Below, in pieces: positions 20,501 to 30,800 of a DNA stretch of 64,000 bases. The DNA is taken from NCBI RefSeq assembly GCF_014857925.1, contig NZ_JACYVZ010000007.1:1-64000 (forward strand), written 5' to 3'. Position numbers and translations under genes: made by a program. The number at the start of each line of letters is the position of its first letter. Position 1 is the stretch's first letter. Below the pieces are notes generated by a model. It made no database searches. It was not told where the DNA came from and saw nothing but the letters and a program-made list of their open reading frames with translations. The stretch is from Cysteiniphilum marinum. GTDB lineage: Bacteria > Pseudomonadota > Gammaproteobacteria > Francisellales > Francisellaceae.

Positions 20501-20752
20501 TAAACTTTGTATACTTGAAGCATCTGGTGCTTGAGTTGATCTTAAGGTCAAATCCGCAATTAATTTCTGTGTTTGATCAAGATTAACATTCTCAAGACCA
20601 CTGGCTTTATAATCAGGACTCGCATACTGTTTCAATGCACTTAAGTTACGCTGCAAAACACTACTTTTTTGTGTCAAGCCTTGTGTTTCACTTTCATTGT
20701 AGAGCGGTAAATTTTCGATAAACTTTTGGAAATATGTCAACTCATTTGCCAT
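17555..20752 (-). CDS. Giant PAAR-like (DUF4280) T6SS tip protein, IglG-type C-terminus
   Basis: About 1065 aa from an ATG preceded by TAAGGA. The last 119 residues (about 949-1067 by the longer frame) are a PAAR-like DUF4280 domain: MVTCTSSQMLC, MINxxPA-like VLINNKPAANITD, APMVNILPMPSC, SPCIPAG and the closing MCTTAVGGVISF, with cysteines spaced as metal ligands. PAAR proteins cap the VgrG spike and carry effectors. Francisella IglG has this domain but is only about 170 aa. The first 940 residues are Gln/Ser/Leu-rich and helical, with a GNKGNNGNKGKD linker at about 225 and no signal peptide. It replaces both iglF and iglG between vgrG and iglH, so an iglF-iglG fusion or a tip-borne effector are both possible. 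Start uncertain by one or two codons. Confidence 0.7.
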   Translation of the reverse strand: MANELTYFQKFIENLPLYNESETQGLTQKSSVLQRNLSALKQYASPDYKASGLENVNLDQTQKLIADLTLRSTQAPDASSIQSLKAANDALTDARSAGDMSKVAQISESLSLQVSNFQQSEKKALLTRQSQRINVDPQTMTPSSEYINALSDQLKKSQTQAPAIGATNVANDSNQKTSLVQIHKNILGLNSESSVEDINSQTQAYAQYQENLSKELSDLSNGNKGNNGNKGKDAVNEIAKKQTLADFMSYPNAPFDAKTANTAVLPMSDQLMMKNTDFLQQTGQIQLPEHDAKMVKSIVSYHEKVTKAQSVQLGDPNTVSEHVQALAGNTQDPQKQQALNKLNGQVQSWSMFVVPAGLPLVAENVSKKARMLGDTQSTASKQSQSAENRKMEVVAGEGVVMVLNDDSTLYLIGSDLQIAKQARFEQAFASMPSQQVTRLQSDYLTSVAKVAPSLLIAQSQVSTSPLSELTNANAAVMTEFSGLKTSALAWQGDSSSDELLANYQTHLQSTTAALDHFKQQVPNALAFQSQLAANANALHDSLCPCVPDMSFDAQEMLPKMTELQSALDHLPRLPQLPEGGSFDSSAIVGPYTASLNAMLAEQGNVSLALQASINAEIMKLKNLSQNLPKTPTANMQMASCLCDEVLDAFSQLKSLIAKISLPNVNTPSLASLPDLASFLQDIDLNTMSLPDVLSLLKQIQMELDALCQSLANAMSFSMPPLMGVPNLPPLSVDLLSPLQDLQNCLSMLLNKEVPLPSGVSMASVANLNDILEPVLNYQHQLMALDQQNFINAMGSPSLPNMQALLSGATPSMSTSGIPSVNDLIPETPVLLNQLQSCENLAHIEDEINEINNALALAAGEIGSHAQKSKNAAKALDEMQAKTIQMQNVIAVQQRNIQSVQTAQQVVKQAEFEVALANLNNSISNTAVLSGQTASALSASSGSPQATMVTCTSSQMLCTFGLGPGMYSTLRATVLINNKPAANITDAAPMVNILPMPSCTAVTNPAWNPLKPISPCIPAGQFIPTNIMTMVQGSPINTMNNKAMCTTAVGGVISFINPSQMTTMTG

Positions 20753-20761
20753 AGCCAATCC

Positions 20762-21253
20762 TTAACCCACCGAGGTGGTTAAACCTTTTACCGTTGTACT
20801 TGTCGTGCCTTTAATATCTACTGTCATACCTTGTACAGAAGCCGCTTGAGTAGCCTTAACAGCAACACTACCACCTTGCAAGCTTGCACTACTTGTTGAT
20901 TTTAAACTAAGTGAACTGGAACCCGTAATACTGACTTTATCCGCGTTAAGCGTAATCTCACCGTCTTTGACTTCAATCACACTACTACCCACTGCAAGCT
21001 TAATATCCTTGTCTTTAAGTGAAATGCTCGTGCTACTTTTTTGAATCAACACTTCATCTGTAGTCACTTTAACCGTGATATCACCAACGACAAATGCAAT
21101 TGTTTTTTCAGCTTTTAAATTGTATTCATTGCCAATTTGCAATACCGCATCACCCGCACTTTTATATTGAATATTGCAGACTTCTTTTTCTTCTTTACCT
21201 TTGACAGCAACCGAAATCCCGTCGCTGTTCATTGCGATTGCGTGCTTTGCCAT
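20762..21253 (-). CDS. vgrG: Short VgrG spike protein (Francisella type)
   Basis: 163 aa, the length of Francisella VgrG (164) and far shorter than canonical VgrG, lacking the gp27-like base and any effector extension. The sequence is a repeating beta-helix of alternating polar and hydrophobic residues (KVSITGSSSLSLKSTSSASL) and ends KGLTTSVG, like the KGSATMVG end of the Francisella protein as I remember it. It forms the trimeric needle that punctures the target membrane and carries the PAAR tip encoded next. The start overlaps the last base of iglE. Confidence 0.85.
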   Translation of the reverse strand: MAKHAIAMNSDGISVAVKGKEEKEVCNIQYKSAGDAVLQIGNEYNLKAEKTIAFVVGDITVKVTTDEVLIQKSSTSISLKDKDIKLAVGSSVIEVKDGEITLNADKVSITGSSSLSLKSTSSASLQGGSVAVKATQAASVQGMTVDIKGTTSTTVKGLTTSVG

Positions 21254-21672
21254 TATAAGTCCTTTTTAACACTAAATTGATTAATGGTGAAACTCACACT
21301 TTCACCTTGAGGTTTCTCAGTATAATATTTCCAACCAGATACCGGTTGATGCTTTAAGATAAAATAAATAGCAACAGGCGTATCACTCACATCTAAAGAG
21401 ATCTTCTGTGCCCCTTGATCTGGCATAAATACATAGCGGCTAACGCCTTGATCAAGTGCGCTTTGGCTAATGGTTGCGTAATCTGCGGTAACAAAATTCT
21501 TTTGATCTGCCGGTTGACTAATCAACATTGTGATTGGCTGTTTATCATTGGCATCTTTTGACATGTCAACCTTAACCGTCATTGTTGTCGAATGATACCA
21601 AGGGATTAACGAGCAGCCACTTAACATTAAAAACACTGCCACTATTGTTATATATTTCATCATTTTTGCCAT
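21253..21672 (-). CDS. iglE: T6SS outer-membrane lipoprotein IglE (TssJ-like)
   Basis: 139 aa with a signal peptide and lipobox LSGC, acylated at C20; no aspartate at +2 suggests outer-membrane sorting. The start at 21672 has AAGGAG 8 bases upstream. In Francisella IglE is the outer-membrane anchor of the T6SS and contacts PdpB. The rest is a small beta-rich domain (TTMTVKVDM to the C-terminus) as in TssJ transthyretin-like folds. The slot between pdpB and vgrG matches the Francisella gene order. A 97-bp gap from pdpB is partly filled by a palindromic repeat. Confidence 0.78.
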   Translation of the reverse strand: MAKMMKYITIVAVFLMLSGCSLIPWYHSTTMTVKVDMSKDANDKQPITMLISQPADQKNFVTADYATISQSALDQGVSRYVFMPDQGAQKISLDVSDTPVAIYFILKHQPVSGWKYYTEKPQGESVSFTINQFSVKKDL

Positions 21673-21729
21673 TGTTTTACTCCTTTGTGGCGATTTTAGC
21701 CTCTAGCTCTTTAATATGCTCATGCTTCT

Positions 21730-21755
21730 GTGGGCGTATGCAATACGCCCCTACA
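21730..21755. repeat. Palindromic repeat between pdpB and iglE
   Basis: GGGCGTATGCAATACGCCC (9-bp arms around TG-CA) followed by CTACA. It resembles the palindrome with CGCCCCTACG near 52330 and TGTAGGGACAATT near 52475, so a dispersed short-repeat family may be present. It lies in the only sizeable gap of the minus T6SS operon. Confidence 0.55.
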
Positions 21756-21769
21756 TATACCCAAGTTAT

Positions 21770-24700
21770 CTACGCCTGAAAATTATCCGCATTATTGTCT
21801 TGTTGATACTTAACCAGTTTCAAAATGTCTGACTTTAGCTGAAAGCTCACGACAAATGGCGCTACTTTGCTATTGTCACTACTGATCTTCCAGCTGCACA
21901 ACCAATCACTATTGCAATGAGCATCCGCCAACATCTTAAAGACTGCCCACTCACCCTGATAGGTTTTTTGATAAGTTACATTGCTGTTACTTAACCAGCC
22001 AATGGATACGGTTGGTTGCAGTTGCCAATCATAAACAACCGGATGGTTACTTTGATCATAGGTATCTAAGCCCAATACACGATCCTTGCTGCCAATTTGC
22101 ATAAATGACAGTACCATTTTGCTAATGCCATCTAAGGAAACCTGTTTAAAAGGTGTTGCTGCTACAAACATATCCATCGCTCGCGGTTTGCCATCTGTTG
22201 TCCATAAGTCACTTTGCAAACGATAGAAATAATTAAATGAATCGACATAGCTCACAAGCGTTTTTTGCTGCTCTTGAGTTAAATTATTATCAACTTGCCA
22301 AATGCCACTAATCGCATCTAAATGAATAAAGCCTTTAAGTAGCGAATACATCTCATTATAAACAGTACCTTTAGGTCCAAACATGTCATTTAATGCATCT
22401 GAGCTAATAATACTACTGGAGCCTAAATCCAATGGGAATTTACTTTTTACAAGTGCAATTTTTGGCACAATATCAAGATCCCATTGCTGCTTTAAATCAG
22501 TAATAAGATACTGTGCCACACTCAAGCGAATAATGCGCTCAGGCACTTTAAGCAATTGATATGCCTCATTATTTGGCACACCTAAGGCGTCAATTAAACC
22601 ATTGAGCTTAGCTAATAATGAATCTTCTTTGGTTGAATTGATCTCTTCATATAAACGGGTGTAATTTTCACGATTACGTTGATAGAGATTATTACTAATG
22701 GATGACAATACTTGCTTATAATCTTGATATTTTGGGGACGCTACAAACTCATTTAATCGTGCAAAATTATTTGGGATAATTTGCAGCTCAGCTGGCAGCG
22801 TTTCATCTTTTCCAAAGCTTGTATTGGTCTTGATATAATCAAGCATATTGCTAAATGGCGTATTATCCGAAGTAATATCAATCAAAAACATTTGCAGGTT
22901 ATCAATGGATACTTTAGTTGGTAGCGCGTTTTGTAACACTTGATTTAACATCTGCACATATTGACTGGAATAATGTGTTAATGCCCCCTTTTCCAAACGA
23001 TCAAAGGCGCCATAGTTGATATTATATTGCTGCAGTAATTTCACCAAACTCTCATAGCGCTTTAATAGCGGTAATACTGAGTTGATCAACGTGTTTTTTG
23101 AATAGACTAATGACACGGCGGTTACGTTACGCGAGAAGACCGTTTTAAAAGTGTATTTATAGTAATCATTGTCATCGAGCAAACTGATTGTATTTTGATT
23201 GCGATTAAGCACACTGACCAAAATAGAGTTAAGCTCAGCACTCAATAAAATACGCTTCCACACCTGCTCTTTTGATTGATCAACTGAACGCTTGCTAAAG
23301 AAGGCATTGACTTTATCGTTATAGTGAAACATTTGCTCAACAATATCTGCAAAGCTTGTGATATTATTTTGCGTAGCTGGAATAAGATTTTGCAGATCAA
23401 TCAATGCCGTGCTACCACTACAATAAGACTGATCCTGCGGCAAAGCGCTACCTAACTTAGCCAAGAATTTGCTCACGCCTGAATTATTATTAAGCACATC
23501 ATTAGTTAACATATCCGGCACAACTTGCTGTAATAAACACACCTCTTGATGAGTAATCACATTACGACTGATATACTCTTTTAACTGATCATTCGTTGCA
23601 TGAAAGTAATCACCATCAAAAAAAGCGCTCAACATCTTACCTGAAGCAATAGTACCTGCAGAGTTGATAATTTTAGAATCATCCGATTCTGCGTTATATA
23701 GATTATTTGGAATGTGTGAGACCAGTTTTCTATTGTTACTGCCATAACGATAAACAATACCTAATTGCTGAGAAGATAACCCAGTAATCAAAGAAATAAG
23801 AGACAAATTATCCTGTAGCACATCGACTACCTTGCTTGAATTGGTGCTGGCAATAAGTGATAGATAAATTGCCTTATGCAGATAGTCCTCTGTTTGATAG
23901 ATTTTGGGTAACAGCACGTTTTCATATAAATAATTAGCATATAAGCGGTTTAGTGTTTTATTACCATGCGCATTATACAAAAAAGGCAATAATAATTGAC
24001 TGCGGTAATAACTTACCCATTGCTCATAGATTTTAGCAGCTGCTTCTGTTTCCATCGTCTCTAGTGGTGCAAAAGGACGCTTTAATTGAATAAACTCACT
24101 AAACTCATATTGTTGATAGGCATTATAGGCAAACACCGTACTAAAGAATGCCGAAACAAATACTGCCGCAGGTACTAATACATGCCTTGGTTTTAATGCA
24201 TTTTTATACGCTTTGGAGCCAAAATCAAAAAACGTACTGTGATAGTTTTTAGCATGTATACCAAAATCAAGGTGGATTGCTTTGGCAGGCACTTGGCCAT
24301 AAGCGCCTTGCGTTAACTCAGAGACTAATTGTATGGCTGGCAAAGTCGCACGCTCAATTTGATAAGCTGCCGTTAACGCACGCTGTACTTCAGTCGTATG
24401 ATTATTTAAATCACTCAACTTCACTGAAATTCGATGACGGATAACAGCAAACTCGTCATCCAAGGTTGTTTTAATCTCCTCAGCAGAGCTTGGCGCTTCA
24501 AAGCTTATCTTAGTGTCATGTTTCAACAAATCAAACAATGCTTCTATTTCTTCATCCATCGCAAAATCAGCAACCGATAAATGTATCTGATAATTCCCAT
24601 GTGAGAATAATGGCATTTGTGCCATAAATTTCTGAAACATCGCAAACTGACTAGATATAAAGTCATTACTTGTCGCCTTTAGCAGAACGACAGGTAATTG

Positions 24701-25153
24701 AATCGCACCACGATGATAAAGCTTATTCAAAAAACCATTAAACAACGAAACATTTAATTGCTTGGTACTTTCTAAGGTAATCACGAGAATCATCTTGCCA
24801 TGCCCAACGATGATCGATTGATTCGCATCAATAATAGTAATCTCAAAGGCATCTAAGTCCATCAAACCACCAATATAAGTCAAGGCATGATCCATATTGC
24901 CTTCATAAACACATAAAAAGGATGGCCAAAATGAATGCTTTGCCTGCTTTTGAATATTTAGCTGAGCATCTGCATATGGGTTTTTGTTTTTCTTGGCTTT
25001 CGGTGCTGCTTTTTTCAAGCGACTAAACATTGACGTTGCCTTGCTTTTTTCAGTCTTTAAGGTCTTGATCAACCAAACAATAAAGACCAAAAAAGCAGCC
25101 ACGCCCATCGCGCCAAAAAGCATAACGGCATATTTACTGGTTAATAGACTCAT
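21770..25153 (-). CDS. pdpB: T6SS inner-membrane protein PdpB (TssM/IcmF family)
   Basis: 1127 aa, close to Francisella PdpB (about 1090). A transmembrane helix at about 8-30 and a second near 330-350 (HVLVPAAVFVSAFFSTVFAY) bracket a cytoplasmic domain, and the large C-terminal part is periplasmic, the TssM layout. I see no Walker A motif in the cytoplasmic domain, as I recall for PdpB. TssM spans the inner membrane and periplasm and joins the TssJ lipoprotein. It overlaps the preceding gene by 4 bp. Its usual partner DotU/TssL is not found in the window. Confidence 0.82.
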   Translation of the reverse strand: MSLLTSKYAVMLFGAMGVAAFLVFIVWLIKTLKTEKSKATSMFSRLKKAAPKAKKNKNPYADAQLNIQKQAKHSFWPSFLCVYEGNMDHALTYIGGLMDLDAFEITIIDANQSIIVGHGKMILVITLESTKQLNVSLFNGFLNKLYHRGAIQLPVVLLKATSNDFISSQFAMFQKFMAQMPLFSHGNYQIHLSVADFAMDEEIEALFDLLKHDTKISFEAPSSAEEIKTTLDDEFAVIRHRISVKLSDLNNHTTEVQRALTAAYQIERATLPAIQLVSELTQGAYGQVPAKAIHLDFGIHAKNYHSTFFDFGSKAYKNALKPRHVLVPAAVFVSAFFSTVFAYNAYQQYEFSEFIQLKRPFAPLETMETEAAAKIYEQWVSYYRSQLLLPFLYNAHGNKTLNRLYANYLYENVLLPKIYQTEDYLHKAIYLSLIASTNSSKVVDVLQDNLSLISLITGLSSQQLGIVYRYGSNNRKLVSHIPNNLYNAESDDSKIINSAGTIASGKMLSAFFDGDYFHATNDQLKEYISRNVITHQEVCLLQQVVPDMLTNDVLNNNSGVSKFLAKLGSALPQDQSYCSGSTALIDLQNLIPATQNNITSFADIVEQMFHYNDKVNAFFSKRSVDQSKEQVWKRILLSAELNSILVSVLNRNQNTISLLDDNDYYKYTFKTVFSRNVTAVSLVYSKNTLINSVLPLLKRYESLVKLLQQYNINYGAFDRLEKGALTHYSSQYVQMLNQVLQNALPTKVSIDNLQMFLIDITSDNTPFSNMLDYIKTNTSFGKDETLPAELQIIPNNFARLNEFVASPKYQDYKQVLSSISNNLYQRNRENYTRLYEEINSTKEDSLLAKLNGLIDALGVPNNEAYQLLKVPERIIRLSVAQYLITDLKQQWDLDIVPKIALVKSKFPLDLGSSSIISSDALNDMFGPKGTVYNEMYSLLKGFIHLDAISGIWQVDNNLTQEQQKTLVSYVDSFNYFYRLQSDLWTTDGKPRAMDMFVAATPFKQVSLDGISKMVLSFMQIGSKDRVLGLDTYDQSNHPVVYDWQLQPTVSIGWLSNSNVTYQKTYQGEWAVFKMLADAHCNSDWLCSWKISSDNSKVAPFVVSFQLKSDILKLVKYQQDNNADNFQA

Positions 25154-27795
25154 TTTGACTCCTTTTCATCACTAAAGCTTAATATAATCCCCTGTTTATC
25201 ACTAAACGCTAATGCGTTAATCCCCTCGCCATTTTTTGTTGATTGTTTTAGGTTAAATTGTTGATCATTCGCATCTTGGGTATAACTAAGTGCACACTCT
25301 TGTTGTGCACCATAGAGTGTTTGCTGCGCTATTTTTTGTGAGGCTTTATCTTCAATTGTTGCCGTGTTTAGCTTAACGGATTTAATTGCCACGGTTTCTG
25401 CCGAGCTAAACTGCAATAACACAACATCACCATTTCGTAATAAATTAAATGTATTTGCTGTGACGCCAAAGCCTGCTACTGGCACATACAGTGGTGCAGG
25501 TTTACTCGGATCTTTATAAAGAGATTTTGGCAAATTACACGCATAGCTTAATAAGTTCTCACTTTGCTTGGCATAGACATAATCGGTGAGTTTAGTGCCT
25601 TGATCGTCAGCAAACGAGCTTTCAGTTTCAGATTGACCTTTATAAAGCTTATAAGCATATTTGACACTATCATCAACATCTTTACCAATTGTTACCACCG
25701 CTTGTGTTTGAAATGTTACAAACGATTGATATTGAGGTAAATCATTTGCCTTAGCACTTTGATCTAACCATTGACTTTGAAGCTGTACAAAGTGAGTGAT
25801 GCCAGCAGGTGCACCAATCATCGTGATCTTTTCATAGCGATCCTTGTCCGTTTCTGATTCATAATTTTGCTCGGTTAATTTACGCTTCACAAACTCGATC
25901 GTTGCCCTATTCTGCACAAACTGAAAGTGTTGAGAACTCAAGATCACTGCTGTGCTTTGCCCAACAAAGGTGTTTTGCCATTGTGTTTTATCCAAAGCAA
26001 TCAAGTCATAACTTGGTGTTATCGGGAAAAAAGGCATAAGCTCACGCAAACTCACCTGAAACTTTGCCACACAAGACAACGTGCTTTGCAAATCGCTTGT
26101 AATCTTTTGCTCGGTGTTGGTGTAAATCTTCACATCCTCAACGAATTGAACGCGATCAAGTGCAAAACCTTTGATTAATGGCTGTTTTTCATTATAAATT
26201 TTTGCCAAGGGTTTTCTATCTATATTCATATCTGCTAGATTCATCATGTTCTGTGTTTTTGACCATAGTGGCTGCACTTGGCAGTGTGCATGATCAATTT
26301 GAAATAAATCTTTTGAGGTTAATGTGCCTTTACCTTCTGGTTTTTTTTGCCAGTCACTGCTTAGCGCATCATATAAAACATAGCTGCTTTTGCCCTTTGT
26401 GAGTTTGCTGTAGTCATACACCAAATAAACACTGTAATGATCCAAAGCTTCAATGAAATAATCATAAAAACTACGTGCGTAAGCAGATACCATCATTTGT
26501 TTTTGTTTGACTGCAAGCTTTTTGCATTTGGCTGCATCAATCTGCACCCAACTTTGGAAGAAGTTATTGTCATTAAACACATCGATATATGATTTATCAA
26601 AATCAACATAAATAGGCTGATGTTGTGACCAGAATGCCTTTAGGGGATCGCTAAATTTCAAGGTGAAAAACGGTAGCATCGAGGCGATTTCACTCGTTTG
26701 CTTATCAATATTTTGTTCAACCAAAGGATCGACAAAACGTAAATGTTCATCGTTTGTCATGGAAGCAATTGCTTGTAATTGCAGCTTAGTCTGATACTTG
26801 GTGTTTTTCTTATCCGGATCATCAAAAACATAGGTGTTTTCTAATGTAATCGCCATTGATAACGGAACATTCTGATACAAAAATGCATAATCTGGATGCA
26901 CGCCATCATCATATGAAGTTTGAAATTTAAGCATACCATCAAAGCCGTAACGTTTAAGCTCAAGATCAAGCTCGGTAATATGATAATTAGCTAACATCAA
27001 ACCCTTAAACTGTGACTTTTCCGTTTGATTTTGATACTTGTTACTGACTAATGTTAATGGCTTTGTTGCTAGGTTTTCATCTAATGGATTAAGCTCAATC
27101 GTGATAACCTGTTCAACGATAAATGGATCATATCCAATCACTGGGCGAATCTTGGATTGTAGTAGTGCGAACAACTTGCGTGACTCGTTCTTGCTGACAA
27201 TGCTAAGTGCGAAAAAGCGTGATAGCTTATTCACCACCTGCTTAAATTTAAAGATATCGACGCCATCAAGTTGCAGTAGCACTTCTTCAACCAATAAAGT
27301 CTCAAGTTCATCCAACATTAAGCGTGCATTCTCAAGCATGTTCGATGTATTTTGAAAATTTGTCTCTAGAATCTCATCCAATAGATTGATAAAAGTCAAT
27401 TTTTCAAAATACACCTTAAAGGGGCGTATCACATAGCGTGATAAGACACCAGCAGATAATAAATCAAGCACACGAGCATAAGCAATACTTTGGCGAAACC
27501 CAGGCTTTTGTTTGGCTTTGATTAAGCCTAGAATCTTTTGATGCAATAGCTTTAATTTATCAATACTCTGATCATTTAACTCATCAATCACGGCAATGGT
27601 TAATACATCCAGTAACGCGTGTGAGATATAGGCAAAACGCTCTGAACTTAAGCTTAGATTCGGCAAAACTTCGGCTAAGATATCTGCCAACTGCACATTA
27701 ATGTCTTTTGTTACAGATATAGTTTCTGACTCTTGCTTTGCTTCAGGAGCACTATCATCAAGCAATTGATTTTTATCTATAATTGCCACACTCAT
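25150..27795 (-). CDS. PdpA-position protein of the T6SS operon
   Basis: 881 aa, soluble, no signal peptide or membrane helix. The N-terminal 250 residues are helical; the rest is mixed alpha/beta. Francisella PdpA (820 aa) directly precedes pdpB in the same order, so this is probably its counterpart, but I cannot show homology by eye and do not assign the symbol. PdpA is a secreted effector of the Francisella T6SS needed for intracellular growth. It overlaps pdpB by 4 bp and lies 8 bp after the giant upstream gene (stop 27804), so it is in one transcript. GGGGG lies just upstream of the ATG. Confidence 0.5.
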   Translation of the reverse strand: MSVAIIDKNQLLDDSAPEAKQESETISVTKDINVQLADILAEVLPNLSLSSERFAYISHALLDVLTIAVIDELNDQSIDKLKLLHQKILGLIKAKQKPGFRQSIAYARVLDLLSAGVLSRYVIRPFKVYFEKLTFINLLDEILETNFQNTSNMLENARLMLDELETLLVEEVLLQLDGVDIFKFKQVVNKLSRFFALSIVSKNESRKLFALLQSKIRPVIGYDPFIVEQVITIELNPLDENLATKPLTLVSNKYQNQTEKSQFKGLMLANYHITELDLELKRYGFDGMLKFQTSYDDGVHPDYAFLYQNVPLSMAITLENTYVFDDPDKKNTKYQTKLQLQAIASMTNDEHLRFVDPLVEQNIDKQTSEIASMLPFFTLKFSDPLKAFWSQHQPIYVDFDKSYIDVFNDNNFFQSWVQIDAAKCKKLAVKQKQMMVSAYARSFYDYFIEALDHYSVYLVYDYSKLTKGKSSYVLYDALSSDWQKKPEGKGTLTSKDLFQIDHAHCQVQPLWSKTQNMMNLADMNIDRKPLAKIYNEKQPLIKGFALDRVQFVEDVKIYTNTEQKITSDLQSTLSCVAKFQVSLRELMPFFPITPSYDLIALDKTQWQNTFVGQSTAVILSSQHFQFVQNRATIEFVKRKLTEQNYESETDKDRYEKITMIGAPAGITHFVQLQSQWLDQSAKANDLPQYQSFVTFQTQAVVTIGKDVDDSVKYAYKLYKGQSETESSFADDQGTKLTDYVYAKQSENLLSYACNLPKSLYKDPSKPAPLYVPVAGFGVTANTFNLLRNGDVVLLQFSSAETVAIKSVKLNTATIEDKASQKIAQQTLYGAQQECALSYTQDANDQQFNLKQSTKNGEGINALAFSDKQGIILSFSDEKESK

Positions 27796-27803
27796 ATGTC
27801 CCC

Positions 27804-30800
27804 CTACGCATTTTCTTTTTGTTTAAATTGACGTTTGGGATAAAACTCATGGCTATTAGGATCTTTCTTGCCCGCATCAGCAACGGAAGTCACTGCAGAG
27901 CCATCTAGCAACACCAAATCAAATTGACCACTTGTCTGATAAGCATCAATTAAACTTTGTAACTTAGCAGGTTCATCAAGAATCAAATATGCTTGCGCAA
28001 GTAATGCCTGTTTTTTTCCACCATCAAAGACACCTCTGACTGCAAGCCATGTATTTTTCTTATTGGCATAGGCAGGCTCATCAATACTTGATTCAGGCTG
28101 TGACAAATACTCCATGACATCTTGATCAAAACCACCAAAGCTTTGAAAGGCGATTTCTCTCTGCGATTTCGGATCAATCATCACACCTTTAAGCAATCTA
28201 TACTTTTCAATTTCAACAATACTATCTTGAGTAAACGTCTGCTTATCAAGCACATGATGACTTGATTTAAATGTGTAGTTTGATAGTGCGCGCAAGCTTG
28301 CATTGGACTCCATACAGGTAAGAATATTCATATAAATCGGCGTTTTACGCTGACCACTGCGTGTGGTTTTTCTCGTGATAAGCGCATTATACTGACGATC
28401 TTTTCTGCCTGCCGATGAACCTGTTAAATTATAAATATGTGCTAAGAATTGTGCTTGTGTGTTTTTTAGCTGCTCTTGTACGGTTAATTGTATTGTTGTG
28501 CGCTGTGTGCTTAGACTGCCAACCGCTTCCTTTTGGCGCTCACTGGTATTTAATAGCATTGCTTTTAATAATAAGCTGACTTTTAGATTATCCACTTTAT
28601 ACACCGGCGAGAACCCTTGATAACGCACATCACCATTATCATCAAAACGCTTGATCTGTAATTTAGTCATCACATCATCTGCCCAGACGCTTAGTTGGTT
28701 TTGCTCACTGCCACTGAAGTTTCTGCTGCGTGTTGCATATTCAATATTGATCGCAACTTTGACATAGGCTTGCAATAAAGCATGCATAATTTCAGCCGCA
28801 ACCGTGTAAAAGCTAACACTGTCATCATTTAATAACCTTTCTTTCTCTTGGTTTTTAAATTCACTCACAGAGATAAGGTCTAAATACTTAGCGATAAATT
28901 CACTCAAAGAAATATTTGATTCAGTATTACACAACTGGGCATAGCGGCTTTGCGCTGTGCCCTGCCCTAATGCTAATTGCATGCGCTCTGATAATACTTT
29001 ATCTTTGCTATCACCCTGATAAATCGGCTCATTATCAATACCATGGGCATACATCTTCAGCATTAGCTCATTGAGTTGACTAAATAAACCATAGAGATTT
29101 ACCATGTCTTCAGTATTAATAACAAAAGATACTAACTGACGTATATTCACGTTATTTTTCAAGGTCGAACTACTGCTCGATAACACCAGTTGCATATAAA
29201 TATATGCTTTACTCTCAGAGCTAAATCCACTCATGATCTGGCTTGGAATATCTTGAGCTGCAGCAACATCTTGCACCATACCAGTGAAGTTATAAGGTCT
29301 GCTGCCTAGTTTCTGTCCTAGTGCAATTTCCGTTAGTTGATCCTCAATCACCATACTGACAAGCTTTGGCTGTTGATTATCAAGACGCAAATCCTTTAAG
29401 ATTTTGACACCTTGCTCTAAATAGGCATGCATTGAATCTTGGAAATCTTTGTAGCGCTTATCCTTCAAAGTACTGGCAGCTTTGATTACATTCGCATCAT
29501 AAAATTGATCTAGATTTTTTTCTAATTGTGGCGCATAGATTTGAGCCTTACTATCATTAATAAAGGCTTGACAGAAACCAGTATAGCCTTGGGCTTTTGC
29601 CCATTCCTGCGCACCTTCGATAGCTTTCACCTGCTCATTGGTTTTGGTCACCAACTCCTTATAAACATCTAAGCGCTCTCTTAATTTGCTAATTTTACGA
29701 GCTGCTTGGTAGCTATTACCATGCACCTTGACACGCGTTGCGTCTTTTTGCAAAGCCTCTTTCCACGCATCGATACTTTTGGTTAATGCACGTGAACTAT
29801 CCTCAAACTTCTTATAAACTTCAGACAATACTTTAGTGAAATTATCAATAATCTGCTGAAAACTCTCCGTTCTAATAAACTCCTCACCATATAACCCAAC
29901 AAGCTGCCTTAATGCTTGTTGCACTAAGTAAAGCTGAACCAAGTGGTCATATTCAACCATTAAAGCCGCAACACATAGCGAAATCAAAAAGCGAAAATCT
30001 GTCTCACTTGCTCTTAAACTGGCAATCTGTTCAATCAATGCAGTTTTTTGATCCAAAAACAAATCCGCCTCACCAACATTGGGTGTCTTACCTTGAAAAT
30101 AATCAAATAGTTTTGCTTTAAGATCTTCTTGTGCAATTTCACCGCGTTCAATCGCCCCTTTACCATATAACTCTTGGGTTGAGAAATACAGCATACTGTG
30201 TGCTAATTGCCAATGCACCACCATGTCATAGCTACTAAACTTAGCAAATTCATTGAGTAAACCCATGCGCGTTCTAAACATGTGTTGTAAAAACGGCATT
30301 TGTTCCGGATAAGAGGCTGAAAACATCTGCATCGTTAATTCAGACACTTGCTTGATATGTGACTGATTAATGCCAAATACAAACTCATTAATAAATGCCG
30401 TCATCTGTCCATAGCATGCCTCACGATAGTTCTGGCTCGCATCAACACTAATGACTTTTTCTTTCGTTAAAAATGCCGCTTCAATTTCTTTTAAAAAGCC
30501 TTTTAATCCTTCCAGAGCTTCATGTCGTGCTTGGATAAATTGTGCAAGTGGTTCTTTACTTTCAGGCGCAAAGCATGTTAGCAACTCCTCAACAGTTTTT
30601 TGTCCTTGGAAGTCTTTTTTTGCTACATCCTTACATTCAACTTCTAGTTTCTTAACCTGCGCTATCTCCTTGCTTTGATGTGATAGTGTTAGCACTTTCC
30701 CAGTAACATTATAAGTAACTTTAACTTCTTTCAACTTAGTCACAACTGGGTTTAGTTTATCCACATCCGCAGTTGTTAACTTATCCTCTTCAACCATTAA

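Noticed and set aside
21770-25153. Walker A ATP-binding motif in the PdpB cytoplasmic domain
   Set aside because: The only similar stretch, VGHGKMILV, lacks the G-x-x-x-x-G-K-S/T pattern.
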